A stretch of 45,012 nucleotides of DNA from Perkinsus olseni (Eukaryota > Perkinsozoa > Perkinsida > Perkinsidae), in contig JABANP010000436.1 of assembly GCA_013115135.1 (NCBI GenBank), positions 1 to 45,012 on the forward strand, given 5' to 3'. Positions 9,634 through 19,480 of the stretch are shown here, one piece after another. Each line of letters begins with the position of its first letter. Within the stretch, counting starts at the first letter, position 1. Under the pieces are notes generated by a model. The model did not search any database. It was not told the DNA's origin and saw only the letters and a program-made list of their open reading frames with translations. Made by a program: the position numbers and the translations under genes.

Positions 9634-10586
9634 TATACAACACACACGTAGAGCCGCCTCTTTGATGAATTTCACATCAACTACTCCTGGCACACTATAT
9701 GATCTTCAAGGAAAAGCGCAACACTCAGACGCACGTTAGTTAAGCCAAGAATCAGAATTACTTGTGACACCCCCATTACTTGTGACATTCTTTATGGCCA
9801 ACTCTCGTAGATACACTACGAATGTCAATCTACGATGGCTGATCGAGTTGACATGACAACAACTGCTGAAAACACAATTGAATACCTACAACCTCACCAG
9901 AGTCATTTTCGCCTAAATTGTCATAATACTTATATTAATAGCGTATCATCTCAATGCGTAGCTTATATCACTCATTCGACATGAAACCATTTAGTATAAT
10001 AACTCCAAAGAAGACTTTCCAAGTAACAGATATTAATTCACGCTTAACAAGACCCTAATACCTTCAGTACAACAAAGACCAAATGTCCGTAACTCTCAAG
10101 AATTGATAAACTACAAATAATAGTCCAGACTCCCTTTGATATAATCAACATTTGACGAAAATCCAACTTCTTTAAGTAGACACAAACCACTTGTGAAACT
10201 TTCGAGTAAGATCATTCATCAAACTTAGTAAATTTGACAAATTATTTGCACCCTGTATACTAAAACTTACTCGCTCAATGCGTCACATTGAATCCTTCTG
10301 TTTCGCTGCACGCGTGCACCAACTCACGAAATGTTTCTCCAGTTATTTCTCGAGAACTACTCGACAGATTTTGACCAACATTCGCGTGCTGTCTTAGTTG
10401 GACCATTTGGCACCTTTTTGGAAAGTTTGAGAAAATTCTGATGGTGAACAGAAAAAAAGACCACTTTTCTGGGGCACCTTTAGCCTTATGCGCAGGCTGG
10501 CGACGGATTAGTCTCGCTCGCCCGGAAATATTCCGTGCGGCGAGCCCGCTACCGCGTCTGTTTTGGTTTCTGGTGAAACCCGTCGC
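9634..10586. other. Gene-free low-GC tract between the Helitron module and the secreted-protein cluster
   Basis: Roughly 950 nt without a credible reading frame. Composition is AT-rich like the transposon until about 10.28 kb and then becomes GC-richer, matching the neighbouring gene cluster. The 5' end of the Helitron-like element should lie here, but I could not recognise a terminus or any counterpart of the 754-787 hairpin. Confidence 0.5.
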
Positions 10587-12029
10587 CTATCCACCAAGGA
10601 CCTTGGAGAACCGTCTAAAATCCGCAGTGACCGCTCCGCGATGAGAGGGATTGATGGTATCGAACATGTAGCATCCAGTGAGAATGTTAACGACCATTGC
10701 GAGGGGGCCGACCACGAGTGGGCGTTCCTTGCCCGGAGGGAAGAAACAGAAGGTACGCGAAGATTCTGCAACTATCCTCATTGTAACCTTCACGAAACCA
10801 AGAACAGGAGAGACGCTCTCGTAGACAGTGGAGGGAATCAGGACCGTCGTTGCTAGGTCTCGAGTCTCGGACTCGGTTGGAGTCTGCAGTACAGGTCTTT
10901 GTCCTGAGCCCTCGGGAGGCTGGCGGACAGTTCGCTTCTGAGACTGGTGGATCGTCTGGGAGTGGGCCAAGGCAGCAGTACCTGCATGCGTCGAATCTGT
11001 AGGATTCTGCTTTGCGTCCGGTTCAAAAGACGGGATCATTTTATACGTGCCTCGTCCAATAGTCAATTCTGCTTGTTGGGGATTTTCGAAGCAAATGCGT
11101 ATACCAGCTGCGGATACATGCTCGCCCTTCAGTGATTTGGCCAGTCGGCTGAAGTGCTGAGCAACACCCCGATACTCGGAAACGTCACTGCTGTCATACT
11201 TGAGGCAACGAGGTTCAACATCGAAAACCATCTTGTAGGGGGTGATGGCCCATGGCAGTGGGTCGCCAGGCAAATGAAAAACGAAAGTACACAGCAATCC
11301 AGGCTGCACGACGAAGATCACCTTCCGAAAGCCAGGTATAGGCTCGGCATTGTCGTAGCTCCACAGCGGAGGAGGGTCTGCTGCGGAAAATCCACCCTGA
11401 GGGGCTAATACCGGATGATATTGCTGCCCAATGATACGGCTAGAGGCGGTCTGCTCCATAGCGCTTCTCTCGAACACTCGGGATTCCTGGTCGTCATGCG
11501 GCCTTTTAGTAATTGTACCACTCGAGGTAACACCACCCCGCGCTCCACGACGGTGACCGGAGTTAGCGGTATCGCTCAGGTTATCAACATCCGGCCCTTC
11601 GACGACCTTGAATAGTTCATACGGCTGACCGCCGAAAATCAGATTAACAGCAGTCCCAGAAGCTGGGCAGACCCTCATATCCCACCAGTTAAGTTGTGGA
11701 GAGGAGCCGTTGGGAAGCCTGCTCTCCAAATCTTCGAAGCTCCATTTGAGAATTCGCCTACCGAGCAGATTTCCCCTAGAATACATGAAACAACCAGCCC
11801 CGTCCGGCTCCAACTCGTGCGGGCCAACCGGAATCGCTGTTGCCACGCCCGGCTGCAAGAAGTGGAGGGTCGTCGTCATATTCGTGTAGAGCTCCATGAC
11901 TATCCCCGCGAAGTCGCCGACAGGAGCGAAACTCCCATATGTCCCAGCCGCAACCAGAGTAGAGTCAGGGGCTACGACGTGGCTACGATGCAGGCCGAGG
12001 ACTACGAGCTGTCCGAGCGTTCGGACCAT
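10587..12029 (-). CDS. Secreted multidomain family protein, third domain truncated (family member A)
   Basis: Unrecognised family. From an ATG at 12029 the protein has about 480 residues: a signal peptide (MVRTLGQLVVLGL...), then domain 1 (from GTYGSFAPV), a low-complexity linker, domain 2 (from YDNAEPIPGF) and the first half of domain 3 (from YESVSPVLGF). The shared pattern is Y-x-(S/N)-x-x-P-(I/V)-x-x-F-x-K-V, a CxF core, P-x-x-(V/I)-x-P-(Y/L/H)-x-(M/L), a C-x-x-(F/Y)-D block and a terminal ICF...ELTIG...YKM. Domain 3 stops at RFSKVLGG followed by TAG, where the paralog at 15952-17598 continues for about 50 more residues, so the 3' end is lost or replaced. An upstream TTG in the same frame is less likely than the ATG as start. 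Presumably exported; function unknown. Confidence 0.75.
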   Translation of the reverse strand: MVRTLGQLVVLGLHRSHVVAPDSTLVAAGTYGSFAPVGDFAGIVMELYTNMTTTLHFLQPGVATAIPVGPHELEPDGAGCFMYSRGNLLGRRILKWSFEDLESRLPNGSSPQLNWWDMRVCPASGTAVNLIFGGQPYELFKVVEGPDVDNLSDTANSGHRRGARGGVTSSGTITKRPHDDQESRVFERSAMEQTASSRIIGQQYHPVLAPQGGFSAADPPPLWSYDNAEPIPGFRKVIFVVQPGLLCTFVFHLPGDPLPWAITPYKMVFDVEPRCLKYDSSDVSEYRGVAQHFSRLAKSLKGEHVSAAGIRICFENPQQAELTIGRGTYKMIPSFEPDAKQNPTDSTHAGTAALAHSQTIHQSQKRTVRQPPEGSGQRPVLQTPTESETRDLATTVLIPSTVYESVSPVLGFVKVTMRIVAESSRTFCFFPPGKERPLVVGPLAMVVNILTGCYMFDTINPSHRGAVTADFRRFSKVLGG

Positions 12030-13901
12030 TGTTCCAAGGATAACTAGGAGACGCAACGATTCGTTAGCTGTCGGTATGTCTCCTGTGACAGGAGTCCTGT
12101 CTCGTCTTCCTTTGTGAGAGCGCGCCCGGGCGTTGCGGCCCGGAATCAGGACACACAGCCCGGAACCTTTAGTGTACAGGAGGTCATCAATGATGACAAT
12201 GTTGACTCATCATCGGCTCATATGCAGTGAACCTAAGCCGTTCATCCTGAGTATTTTTTCTTTACTACGCTAAGTAATGACCCGGAATCTCAGACCAGCT
12301 AGCAGCTGCGCAACCCAGCCATGTGGTGCGCCTCCGTTGATTGCATCCTATGGAGCTCTTCGGTAAGTATGCCCATCACGCTCTTCTCATGACTATCTAC
12401 TGGAAACGCAAGTCCAGACTGATAGTGACATGGGTAGCAGTAATCAATAGTTACCATAGAGAGCACGAAAACGTCAGTCATTGACTGATGCCAACAATTG
12501 GAGAACTCGAGCAGATAGCTGGGACGGACGTTAATCAATCTCATCACTACTGATCGCACAACAGCCAACCAGTGTTTCTATAGCTAGAATGATGCACGCT
12601 TCATGCGTGACGCATGCAGACCGAGATTGGGAGATTATCTGTCTATCATAGACTGCATTAAGACATTCTTCTAACAGTAGGTTCAACTAAGACTCATAAA
12701 AAGAGTTGCTCGAAGTACGAGAGAACGAATAAGACAACCGACACAGTAGTCGGCGGTGGACACCGCTACGGGACAATACGCTCATGATTACGCTACTCGA
12801 GGAAGGGTAGTACCCTTAGGGTACCTTATGAAAATTGGCCTGCCAGTTACGCTGGTATCGGAAAGTGTGGGCGTATCGCCCCACGAGGCGGCACACAACC
12901 ATCATGCGACTGCTGCGAACGGAGGGCTAATGTCAGTGCTATGCCCAAATGCTCAGGCCCTTCCTTGACTCAAGACCCTTGAGTCTTTGAAGGACCATGG
13001 GAAATCAGTAGCACTTCATGTCTTTGATGCGAATTTTCACTCTTCCTATGCAGTTTGTCGGAATGGATGTAGCTCTTTCTGTAGACTATGACCTAGTACC
13101 AATTTGGTACTAGGTCATAGTCTACAGATTGGTACTGCCAATCCTAAGCAGGAGGATCGGCGTGAACGAAGCTACGCCGAGCCCATCAGGGCACAAAGCT
13201 AGCAGTAGGTACAGGCTGTACCTTACAGCCTTAAGCGTTATAGCTGTAATAATGGCGAATGCGTGCTCAACCCAGCCCTCCGCTCCCTGGATGTGGAGGT
13301 GGGATCCGGGAGACTGCTGATTCGACTCTGGCCGGGTATGGGATGGGGTTGCTCTCGTGTCCCACTGAACCATGTAGGGCTCGAACTACTAGTTGGCAGC
13401 CCGCACCTGGTTGAACACCTCTGAGACTGTTGAATTCCGAACAGTTCAGAGCAGAGCCACTCACTGTTCACACTCCCAACCTCTGCTGCAGAGGCTCTGC
13501 ATTGTGAAAATTTCGCTGTGAAAAGACCGACCGGGAAGAGATTATAGCTAAACGACTGACTCATAGTTGTTACTTAACACGGGAGTGTTCATGTGCAAGT
13601 GACATCATATAATCACTCTGGAAAGAGTCCGTAGAGGTCTCATTATGAGACTCTCAAATCAGGACAGGAATCAATGTACACTGATCCATGTTAGTGATAG
13701 GGTCAGTCGCGTACTCCCAACGCGCATCTGCTTACCTCGAGCCTGCCCCGGACCAGACCACTCAATTGACCGTCGGGCGTCCGAGCGGCGTGGGGAGAGA
13801 ACATCATCGAGAGGCTTTTCATCAACTCATCATAGTCGGTAGCGTAGAGGAGCGCGATGGCAGACGTTGATGGTTGCTCAACACGAGCAAACTTATCGCC
13901 T
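12030..13901. other. Intergenic region with conserved upstream DNA and a perfect palindrome
   Basis: The first 150 nt (to about 12180) resemble the upstream DNA of the paralog at 17598, sharing GAGACG..CGTT and GGGCG..GCGTTGCGG blocks, so it is probably a shared promoter or leader. The rest shows short unconvincing frames and the 51-bp palindrome at 13078-13128. I see no confident gene, RNA or transposon domain in it. Confidence 0.5.
13078..13128. repeat. Perfect 25-bp inverted repeat with a one-base centre
   Basis: Arms 13078-13102 and 13104-13128 are exactly complementary around the single T at 13103. Centre-proximal arm sequence is CTAGTACCAA / TTGGTACTAG. The half-site GATTGGTACTGCC follows immediately. 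A perfect cruciform-capable palindrome of this length does not arise by chance. It could be a transposon footprint, a tiny foldback element, or an inverted join made in assembly. Confidence 0.9.
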
Positions 13902-14852
13902 CTACCCCGAATTTGTCGCCTCAGCATGGCCAGAAACTGATGCCGAAGCGGCTCTCAGCCACTCTTCTATTTTCGGAACGCTGCTCAGAGCCAAAGGATA
14001 CCTTAGTCCCTCGATAACCAATTCAACCGTCCCCAAGGGTGAGTAGCACACCTCCACATCATATCCGTAAATACCACGGCCAAGCTCCTTCGATAGCCGT
14101 CTGAAAGCAGATGCGACTAGTCCACGCCTTGAGTAGTCGCTGTTATCAAACTTGAGGCATCCGGTCAGGATGTTAGTGACCATCTCAAAGGGACCGACCA
14201 GAAGTGGCGACACTCTTCCCGGCATGGAAGAAGGCGAATGAATGCGCCTAATCCGCCTCTATTCTCATCGTAACCTTCGTGAAATTGAGAATTGGAGAGA
14301 CGCTCTCGTAGACAGCAGAGGGCTTTCGCCAACCGGGAGGACCCCCCAGAACCGATCCGGACGTCGGCCGTTTGGAAGTACGAGCGGCAGGGGACTCCTC
14401 GGCGCCTCTCTTGCGAGACTCCTGACTTGCCGGGACGCGTCTGCTAGCTTGAGTGCTCGGGGGCCCATAGGCTCCTTCGATTCCCAAGCCGTCTCCCTCT
14501 TGTTTGGAAGATGACAGCGCCCTGCAGGATCTCAACCTGCCCTTGAGGGTGCAGCTATCGTTGCATGTGGACGATCTATAGGACGGGGCTCTGTCGCTTC
14601 CTGTGTCACGGCAATCATATACCTTCCTCGTCCAATTGCCAATTCCGCCTGTGTTGAACTTTCGAAGCAAATGCGTAAGCCGGATGCAGTCACATACCGC
14701 AGCCCCTGGCCATCTAGCAATTCGGTCAGCTCACTATAGTGCCAAACGACACTGTAGTACTTGGAGACGTCGCTGTTGTCATGCTTGAGGCACTGGGGAT
14801 GGATGTCGATAGCCATCTTGTAGGGGCCGATGGTCCATGGCAGTGGCTGGCG
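13902..14852 (-). pseudogene. Remnant of the secreted multidomain family (member B)
   Basis: Pieces of domain 2 (about 14532-14852, beginning at the LPWTIGPYKM block) and domain 3 (about 13902-14305, from YESVSPILNF) are recognisable in different minus-strand frames. The domain 3 half is broken by a TAG just after MRIEAD and by a frameshift before LLVGPF. The signal peptide, domain 1 and the start of domain 2 are missing: homology stops abruptly at about 14852, where unrelated sequence begins. The spacing and order match the intact paralogs, so this is a decayed copy. Confidence 0.8.
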
Positions 14853-15701
14853 GGAAAAATACTAACTTACGTTTGGTGACGAGATTCATCGGCGACCTCA
14901 TCCTTTGGCTACGTCCGCAGTTTTTTTTGACATAGAAATTTTCGAGTCGATGGATTCTGGCAGCGAATCGCTCCGCCCACAAAATCTCACCGGAAAGGTG
15001 AGAAAATGATTTTCTGAAAATCATGCCTGAAATCAAAACCTGGTTAACGTATCTGATTAATTAATGGCAATCAGCCCCCGAATCAGGATCCGCGTACCAA
15101 CCCAGATCCTGTGATACATTATGTTTCATACATACTCACTTAGTGCTAGCCTACCTCACCCGGTCGTGACTTGCCTCGGCCCCGAGTGTCTCCAGTTCTG
15201 TCTTAAGCTCGCGTAACGATGCCAAACTACTCTGCGCATTTGCTTCTCTTCGCTAGGCGGTTACTTAGACGACCCCTGTTAGGTGTATAGAGCATTATGC
15301 CAGTCTCTTATAAAAATTTTACAGCAAAACGCGTTGTCATAACGCATCGGAAGTTAAGCCCACCGTCTGATAAATTCCTCAGGAATTATGCTAGTTCTGC
15401 GACGACGGGAAGTCCACTCCATTTCCAACTCGAGCCGTAATTTACATGTCTTCTCTACTCAACACCAAGGCTTTACCATGGGAGTCGCATATTCACCCTG
15501 CAGCAACTTATAGAGATTTCGATTTATAATGAAGTAGTCGAACAGCGGGTAACCTGCATGATTCTCGACCGTCCTTCGCGTTTGAAGCAAAAACGTGAAA
15601 AAGGCACACAAAGCGTCGACAAGCAGCGCTGACACGGTGTCAACGCAGTGACATCTCATCATGAACTAAAAAACAAAGGACGACTCTGGTCAAAGTCATT
15701 T
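14853..15701. other. Gene-free stretch; faint 5S rRNA-like segment near 15305-15415
   Basis: No convincing protein frame. At about 15325-15413 short blocks resemble the internal control region of eukaryotic 5S rRNA: AACGCG, then CGGAAGTTAAGC, then TAGTTCTGCGACGACGGGAA. Spacing is close to, but not the same as, a normal 5S gene and the ends do not pair convincingly, so I treat it as a possible 5S-derived relic only. Confidence 0.25.
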
Positions 15702-15951
15702 CTATAGCGTCGGGACATTTGTGCCATCGAGTAAATTGAGCAGATCTGTGGGACTCCAAATATCCCTGGGTGGAAAATTGTCCAGAGGGTCGACCCTGCC
15801 CGGCTCCTCGATGGTCAGCCCACGGTGATGGTCAGCATTACCCTTCCTTCTCGCTTGGAGGTTGGGATCCCGCTCTGGACATGATAAACTGGACTGCACG
15901 CTCTTCAATGCGCGGCGGACGTCGACTCTCCCGCAATCCGACGGTCCGAAT
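15702..15951 (-). pseudogene. Out-of-frame C-terminal tail of the family gene upstream
   Basis: Immediately past the stop codon of the gene at 15952-17598, other minus-strand frames encode pieces matching the C-terminal tail of the paralog at 20650-22602: SDKDALRNFLL in one frame (compare SKTALKSFLQ), and then, from 15908 down to the stop at 15702, ALKSVQSS and DIWSPTDLLNLLDG (compare DLSWSPSDLSAGFFDL). The tail has been detached from its gene by frameshifts, so the ancestral gene was longer. Confidence 0.6.
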
Positions 15952-17598
15952 TCAAAAGGAAATTTCTAAGCGCATCTTTGTCCGATGCTCCCTGCGACTC
16001 ATGAGATATCGGGTCCCTTTGACGAGCAACTTCACCCCGCTTGCTTGGCTACCGGGCGCGCCCTGTTCTGACGTTGAATAGCAGATCTCGATATCGCCAG
16101 AAAAGACCTTATTAAACCCTTTCCTAGCAAGTTCCTTTGAAAGCCGCCTGAATGCCCCAATTCTGGCGCTTCTCTGCGAGACCTCATTGTAATCGAACTC
16201 GAGGCACCCGCTGTGTATATTAGCAATCAACTTGAAGGGGCCGATTGTGACTGGTTCTCTATACCCTCCTGCCAGAAAATCTAAGGAGCACGATAAACCC
16301 TCTCTCATCCGCAGCATCACCCTCGTGAAAGAAAGAACGGAACCAACGCTAATGTAAACATCTGTAGGAGGGACTTTCACTGATTCCTGCGTGGTTTCGT
16401 TGTCAAGCGCCGACTGGGCGCGTAGCTGCTTCGGAAGACTGGAGGCCGAAATTTCCGTGGCCTTTCTCTTACTTCGCTCCCGGGGCATGCGTCCACTGGG
16501 GAGAAGCCTTGAAGATTCGCGACCACCCACGATGCCCGACGATCCACTCTCCGAGAGCGAGGGATTTAGGGGGCTCTCTCCTTCCATTGGGATATTCGTT
16601 AATGCCATTTCGAACTTCCTCCTCCAGATAGTCAAGGTAGGCCTTCGGAAACTTGAGAAGCAAATAGATATGTCCGCCGCCCTGACGAGTTGCTGGCCGC
16701 TCAGCGATTGGGACAGTACATAGAACTTCCAGGCAGCTTCACAATAAGCAGAGGGGTCGCTGGGATCATACGTGAGGCATTTGGTACGAGGGTCAAGCAC
16801 CATCCTGTACGGGCCGATTACGTGTGATCTTATCTCCCCAGGAATGTGGAACGTGAAGGTGCACCATAACCCACTCGCTATGACCATCGTCACCCTCGCG
16901 ACGCCGGGTATAGAATCAGAATTGTTAAAGACAGCAAAGAGGCTCGATATTCTTCCGCGCGCCTCACTCACAATGACCGTCAACGGGTGATGTTGCTGGT
17001 CCGAAGAAGGTTCCAAAGCAGGTTGCCGCACTCCGTTGTTCTGAACCCTATCGAGCTCTTGAGGACCCGTGGGGCTCGGGGAACCACCTGAGACCGCTAC
17101 ATCGTGATGTACTTCTCGGTTGATATCCTGGAGGTCCTCCGGGCTACCTACAAGCGGCGCTCCATCAAGTTTGAATAGCTCATATGGCTGACCGTGAAGC
17201 ACGAGATGAACAATACAATCAGAGACCTGACAGACTCTCACATCGCGCCAGTAGAGTCGAATGGAGGAAGTGCTATTGAGTCTCCTCTCCACCTCTTCAA
17301 AGCTCCCCTGTAGAATTCGCCTCTCCAGAAGCTTCCCCGGAGAATACACCAAACAACCAGCACCGTCCGGCTTCAACTCGTGCGGGCCAACGAGAATCGC
17401 TGTTGCCACGCCGGGCAGGAAGAAGTGGAGGGTCGTCGCCATATTCGTATAGAGCTCCATGACTATCCCCGCGAAGTCGCCCACAGAAGCGAAGCTCCCA
17501 TATTTTCCCGACGCGACCAGAGTAGAGTCAGGGCCGTTGACGCTCCCGTTGGCGCAGAGGACCCGGTGGATCACGAACAGGATGAGTCGTCGCGGCAT
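15952..17598 (-). CDS. Secreted three-domain family protein (family member C)
   Basis: Unrecognised family. A 548-residue frame from an ATG at 17598: signal peptide (MPRRLILFVIHRVLCANGSV), domain 1 at about 32-145 (closest to member A: identical blocks FAGIVMELYTNM and VGPHEL), linker, domain 2 at about 215-325, a Ser- and basic-rich linker (about 355-405), and domain 3 at about 410-530. The domain core repeats C-x-F, VGP/IGP, C-x-x-(Y/F)-D and an ICFS/ICYS block before the last strand. The frame ends at RLEISF and a TGA. Comparison with member D shows an older tail continuing downstream in other frames (15702-15951), so the present C-terminus is truncated by a frameshift. It may still be functional, since all three domains are intact. 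Confidence 0.8.
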   Translation of the reverse strand: MPRRLILFVIHRVLCANGSVNGPDSTLVASGKYGSFASVGDFAGIVMELYTNMATTLHFFLPGVATAILVGPHELKPDGAGCLVYSPGKLLERRILQGSFEEVERRLNSTSSIRLYWRDVRVCQVSDCIVHLVLHGQPYELFKLDGAPLVGSPEDLQDINREVHHDVAVSGGSPSPTGPQELDRVQNNGVRQPALEPSSDQQHHPLTVIVSEARGRISSLFAVFNNSDSIPGVARVTMVIASGLWCTFTFHIPGEIRSHVIGPYRMVLDPRTKCLTYDPSDPSAYCEAAWKFYVLSQSLSGQQLVRAADISICFSSFRRPTLTIWRRKFEMALTNIPMEGESPLNPSLSESGSSGIVGGRESSRLLPSGRMPRERSKRKATEISASSLPKQLRAQSALDNETTQESVKVPPTDVYISVGSVLSFTRVMLRMREGLSCSLDFLAGGYREPVTIGPFKLIANIHSGCLEFDYNEVSQRSARIGAFRRLSKELARKGFNKVFSGDIEICYSTSEQGAPGSQASGVKLLVKGTRYLMSRREHRTKMRLEISF

Positions 17599-18149
17599 TT
17601 TAGAAAACAGTAGCGGAGACGGTGCGTTCCGTTGGCTACCTTTGCGTCTCCCGTCTCTGCGTTCTCCACCAGGGCGCGTCGCGGCGTTGCGGAACTAGCA
17701 ACAGCGCAAGAACTGGATTTCCCTAATCTGGCGAGTCGTCAGTGACTACTAGCTCCAACAACAATGAGGATAGATTCTTTGTTGCGTATAACGCTAGCGC
17801 ATTCCGCAACACGCACGAAGTTTGCAACAAAACTAACGTAAAAAGTGTTTACTAAACACGCGTCGGGGTACTTACTGTTCGTAGTGAACGTTCCTCCAAT
17901 AATCGTTCATTCGCATACACCATTTGTTTCCATCGGTCTCTATGATGTGTTGTGATAGTCTGCACAATTTCTGTCTCCCATTGATCTTGCTCTGTTCTAT
18001 GATAGAACTTCTATCGATTAGCTATGGTATCGTTGTCCGTGGTCTTATGTGTCTTATCTCCACCAATAAAGATGTGTTGTGTCTAGAGTATCACATGTGT
18101 GTAGGTCAAATTTACCATTCTTATTGGGAAGTACTGGGAATATGCGATC
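17599..18149. other. Upstream region of member C, duplicated near 23.06-23.39 kb
   Basis: About 17602-17920 is recognisably the same sequence as about 23062-23388: CAGTA(G/A)CGGAGACG, CCAGGGCGCG, GCAACACGCACGAAGT and CCTCCAATA(A/G)T. It directly precedes the start of member C, so it probably holds that gene's promoter. Between 17.92 kb and the retrotransposon remnant I see nothing recognisable. Confidence 0.55.
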
Positions 18150-18933
18150 ACTACTCGGGACATGCCCCTCCATATCATTGTATGATATCTCACGGTAGCG
18201 ACGAGGCCACTGTGAGTTTGGAAAGAGGGGTGCCGCAAGGCAGCGCCTTGGGCCCCTTCCTATTTCTGTTGAGCACCCTCCTGGTCCCGCCAGGCTCGTG
18301 CGCTCGGGTATGCTAAGGGACTAGACCAATCTCTCTTGGTCAAGGGCTTGACTCTCTTTCAGGATCGCGGTGGTGGTGATACGGTGCAGCGCTGGCGGGG
18401 TTTGCCCACCCATTGGGTTGGCAACCTTGGCACCCCTGTGTCACCACTGCCATCTCGGAACGTGAGGAGACCAAGAGCTACGCACTCGAGGATCTCCGAA
18501 CTGAGAACGCCATCTTCACGGAAGGCTCGGTAGTCAAGGACGTCAAGACCGGCGCTGCTTTGGTCAGCTATCGCTGCTACTACAGACTGCGAACTTCTAC
18601 AAGAAGAATTAGAAGAGGTAGAACTTCTGTAGAAGTTCTCGATTCGAGAATCTCGAAGCAGTCCGCTGGATAGTCTCGACGGCGGATGATGAGGTCTGGG
18701 AGATCTTTACGGACTCACAAGCTGTAATCAAGATCCTGTCGACCCGAGCATCTACGGGACGTTGGGACCAGGCGAGGCAGATTCATCTGTCTTTGTTGTT
18801 CGTTTTTCGAAATCCCTGGCAGGGTATCACTTCGGTGGGTACCTGGGCAAAGTTCTATCCGTGCCAATGAACGGGCTGACGAGTTGGCAGCCAAGCGAGC
18901 CTGCATGAGGGGAGCCACTACGGAGACGGAAAT

Positions 18934-18967
18934 CAGTGACCCTTGGGGCCCCCAAGGGTCCTCACTG
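18934..18967. repeat. Hairpin 1 inside the retrotransposon remnant
   Basis: CAGTGA plus CCCTTGGGG is mirrored by CCCCAAGGG plus TCACTG, with a short bulge, giving a long GC-rich stem. It lies just after the RNase H domain and directly before the second hairpin. Confidence 0.7.
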
Positions 18968-18979
18968 AGGACTGCTCAC

Positions 18980-19024
18980 ACTGACTGGGGGATATCAAGG
19001 GCCCCTTGACATCCCCCAATCAGT
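18980..19024. repeat. Hairpin 2 inside the retrotransposon remnant
   Basis: The 22-nt arm beginning ACTGACTGGGGGATATCAAG pairs with its partner ending CCCCCAATCAGT with about two mismatches. A third CCCCTTGACA copy follows at about 19030. The spacing suggests one sequence that was copied in inverted and direct orientation. Confidence 0.75.
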
Positions 19025-19480
19025 ATGGGCCCCTTGACAAGGTGAAGCTGGTCGTCAGTCAGTACGAGAGTGGTGGTCAGACAAGAGGGCCAGCATGGGC
19101 ACATCTGTCAATGACTTATTTTACTGCGCTTCATGTGCTCGTCTGTGGATCCGCGGGGAAATCACGGTAGCCAGCAGTGCCGTTGTATTCGGAAGGGCCC
19201 CAACTCCAGCCCATGTTTATAGATGTGGGGTGGTCAACTCGCCAGAGTGTGACTGTGGGGCGCCGGTGGGGAACACTCGGGCCGAGTGACTCGGCACTAC
19301 CTCCTCTCCTGCCCACTCTCAGAGCAGGCTAGGAAGAGGGTTAAGGGTGGTGAACCCGAACCCTACCATTCATATAAATTAGGAGTTGATTCGAAGCGAC
19401 GGAAGTCCTTCAATCAACTCTGGTTGGCTCTCATGCAGTATCTACACCATTTTCCGACGGGAAATTCCCTTCCAAGTTTG

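Larger units (their letters stand above)
18150..19480 (+). mobile_element. Decayed non-LTR retrotransposon fragment (RT, RNase H, Cys/His 3' domain)
   Basis: On the plus strand, in shifting frames: the reverse transcriptase motif ERGVPQGSALGPFLF (about 18221-18265), then RNase H pieces FTEGS...KTGAALVSY (about 18514-18573, catalytic Asp replaced by Glu), FTDSQAVIKIL (about 18706-18740) and RANERADELAAKRA (about 18859-18900), and finally CDCG...HYLLSCP (about 19249-19317), the Cys/His block often found after RNase H in such elements. The YxDD region upstream or downstream of the RT motif is not intact. Frame changes, a stop inside the Cys/His block (TGA near 19288) and an insertion with 10-bp inverted repeats (18591-18600 and 18629-18638) inside RNase H show it is dead. 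Confidence 0.8.

Noticed and set aside
9461..9643. Minus-strand 60-codon frame overlapping the Rep start
   Set aside because: The neighbouring frame with the ordered Cys cluster is a better coding candidate; this one shows no motif.
18591..18638. 10-bp inverted repeat as a stand-alone MITE
   Set aside because: Too short and without a target-site duplication that I can see; treated as a small insertion within the dead retrotransposon.
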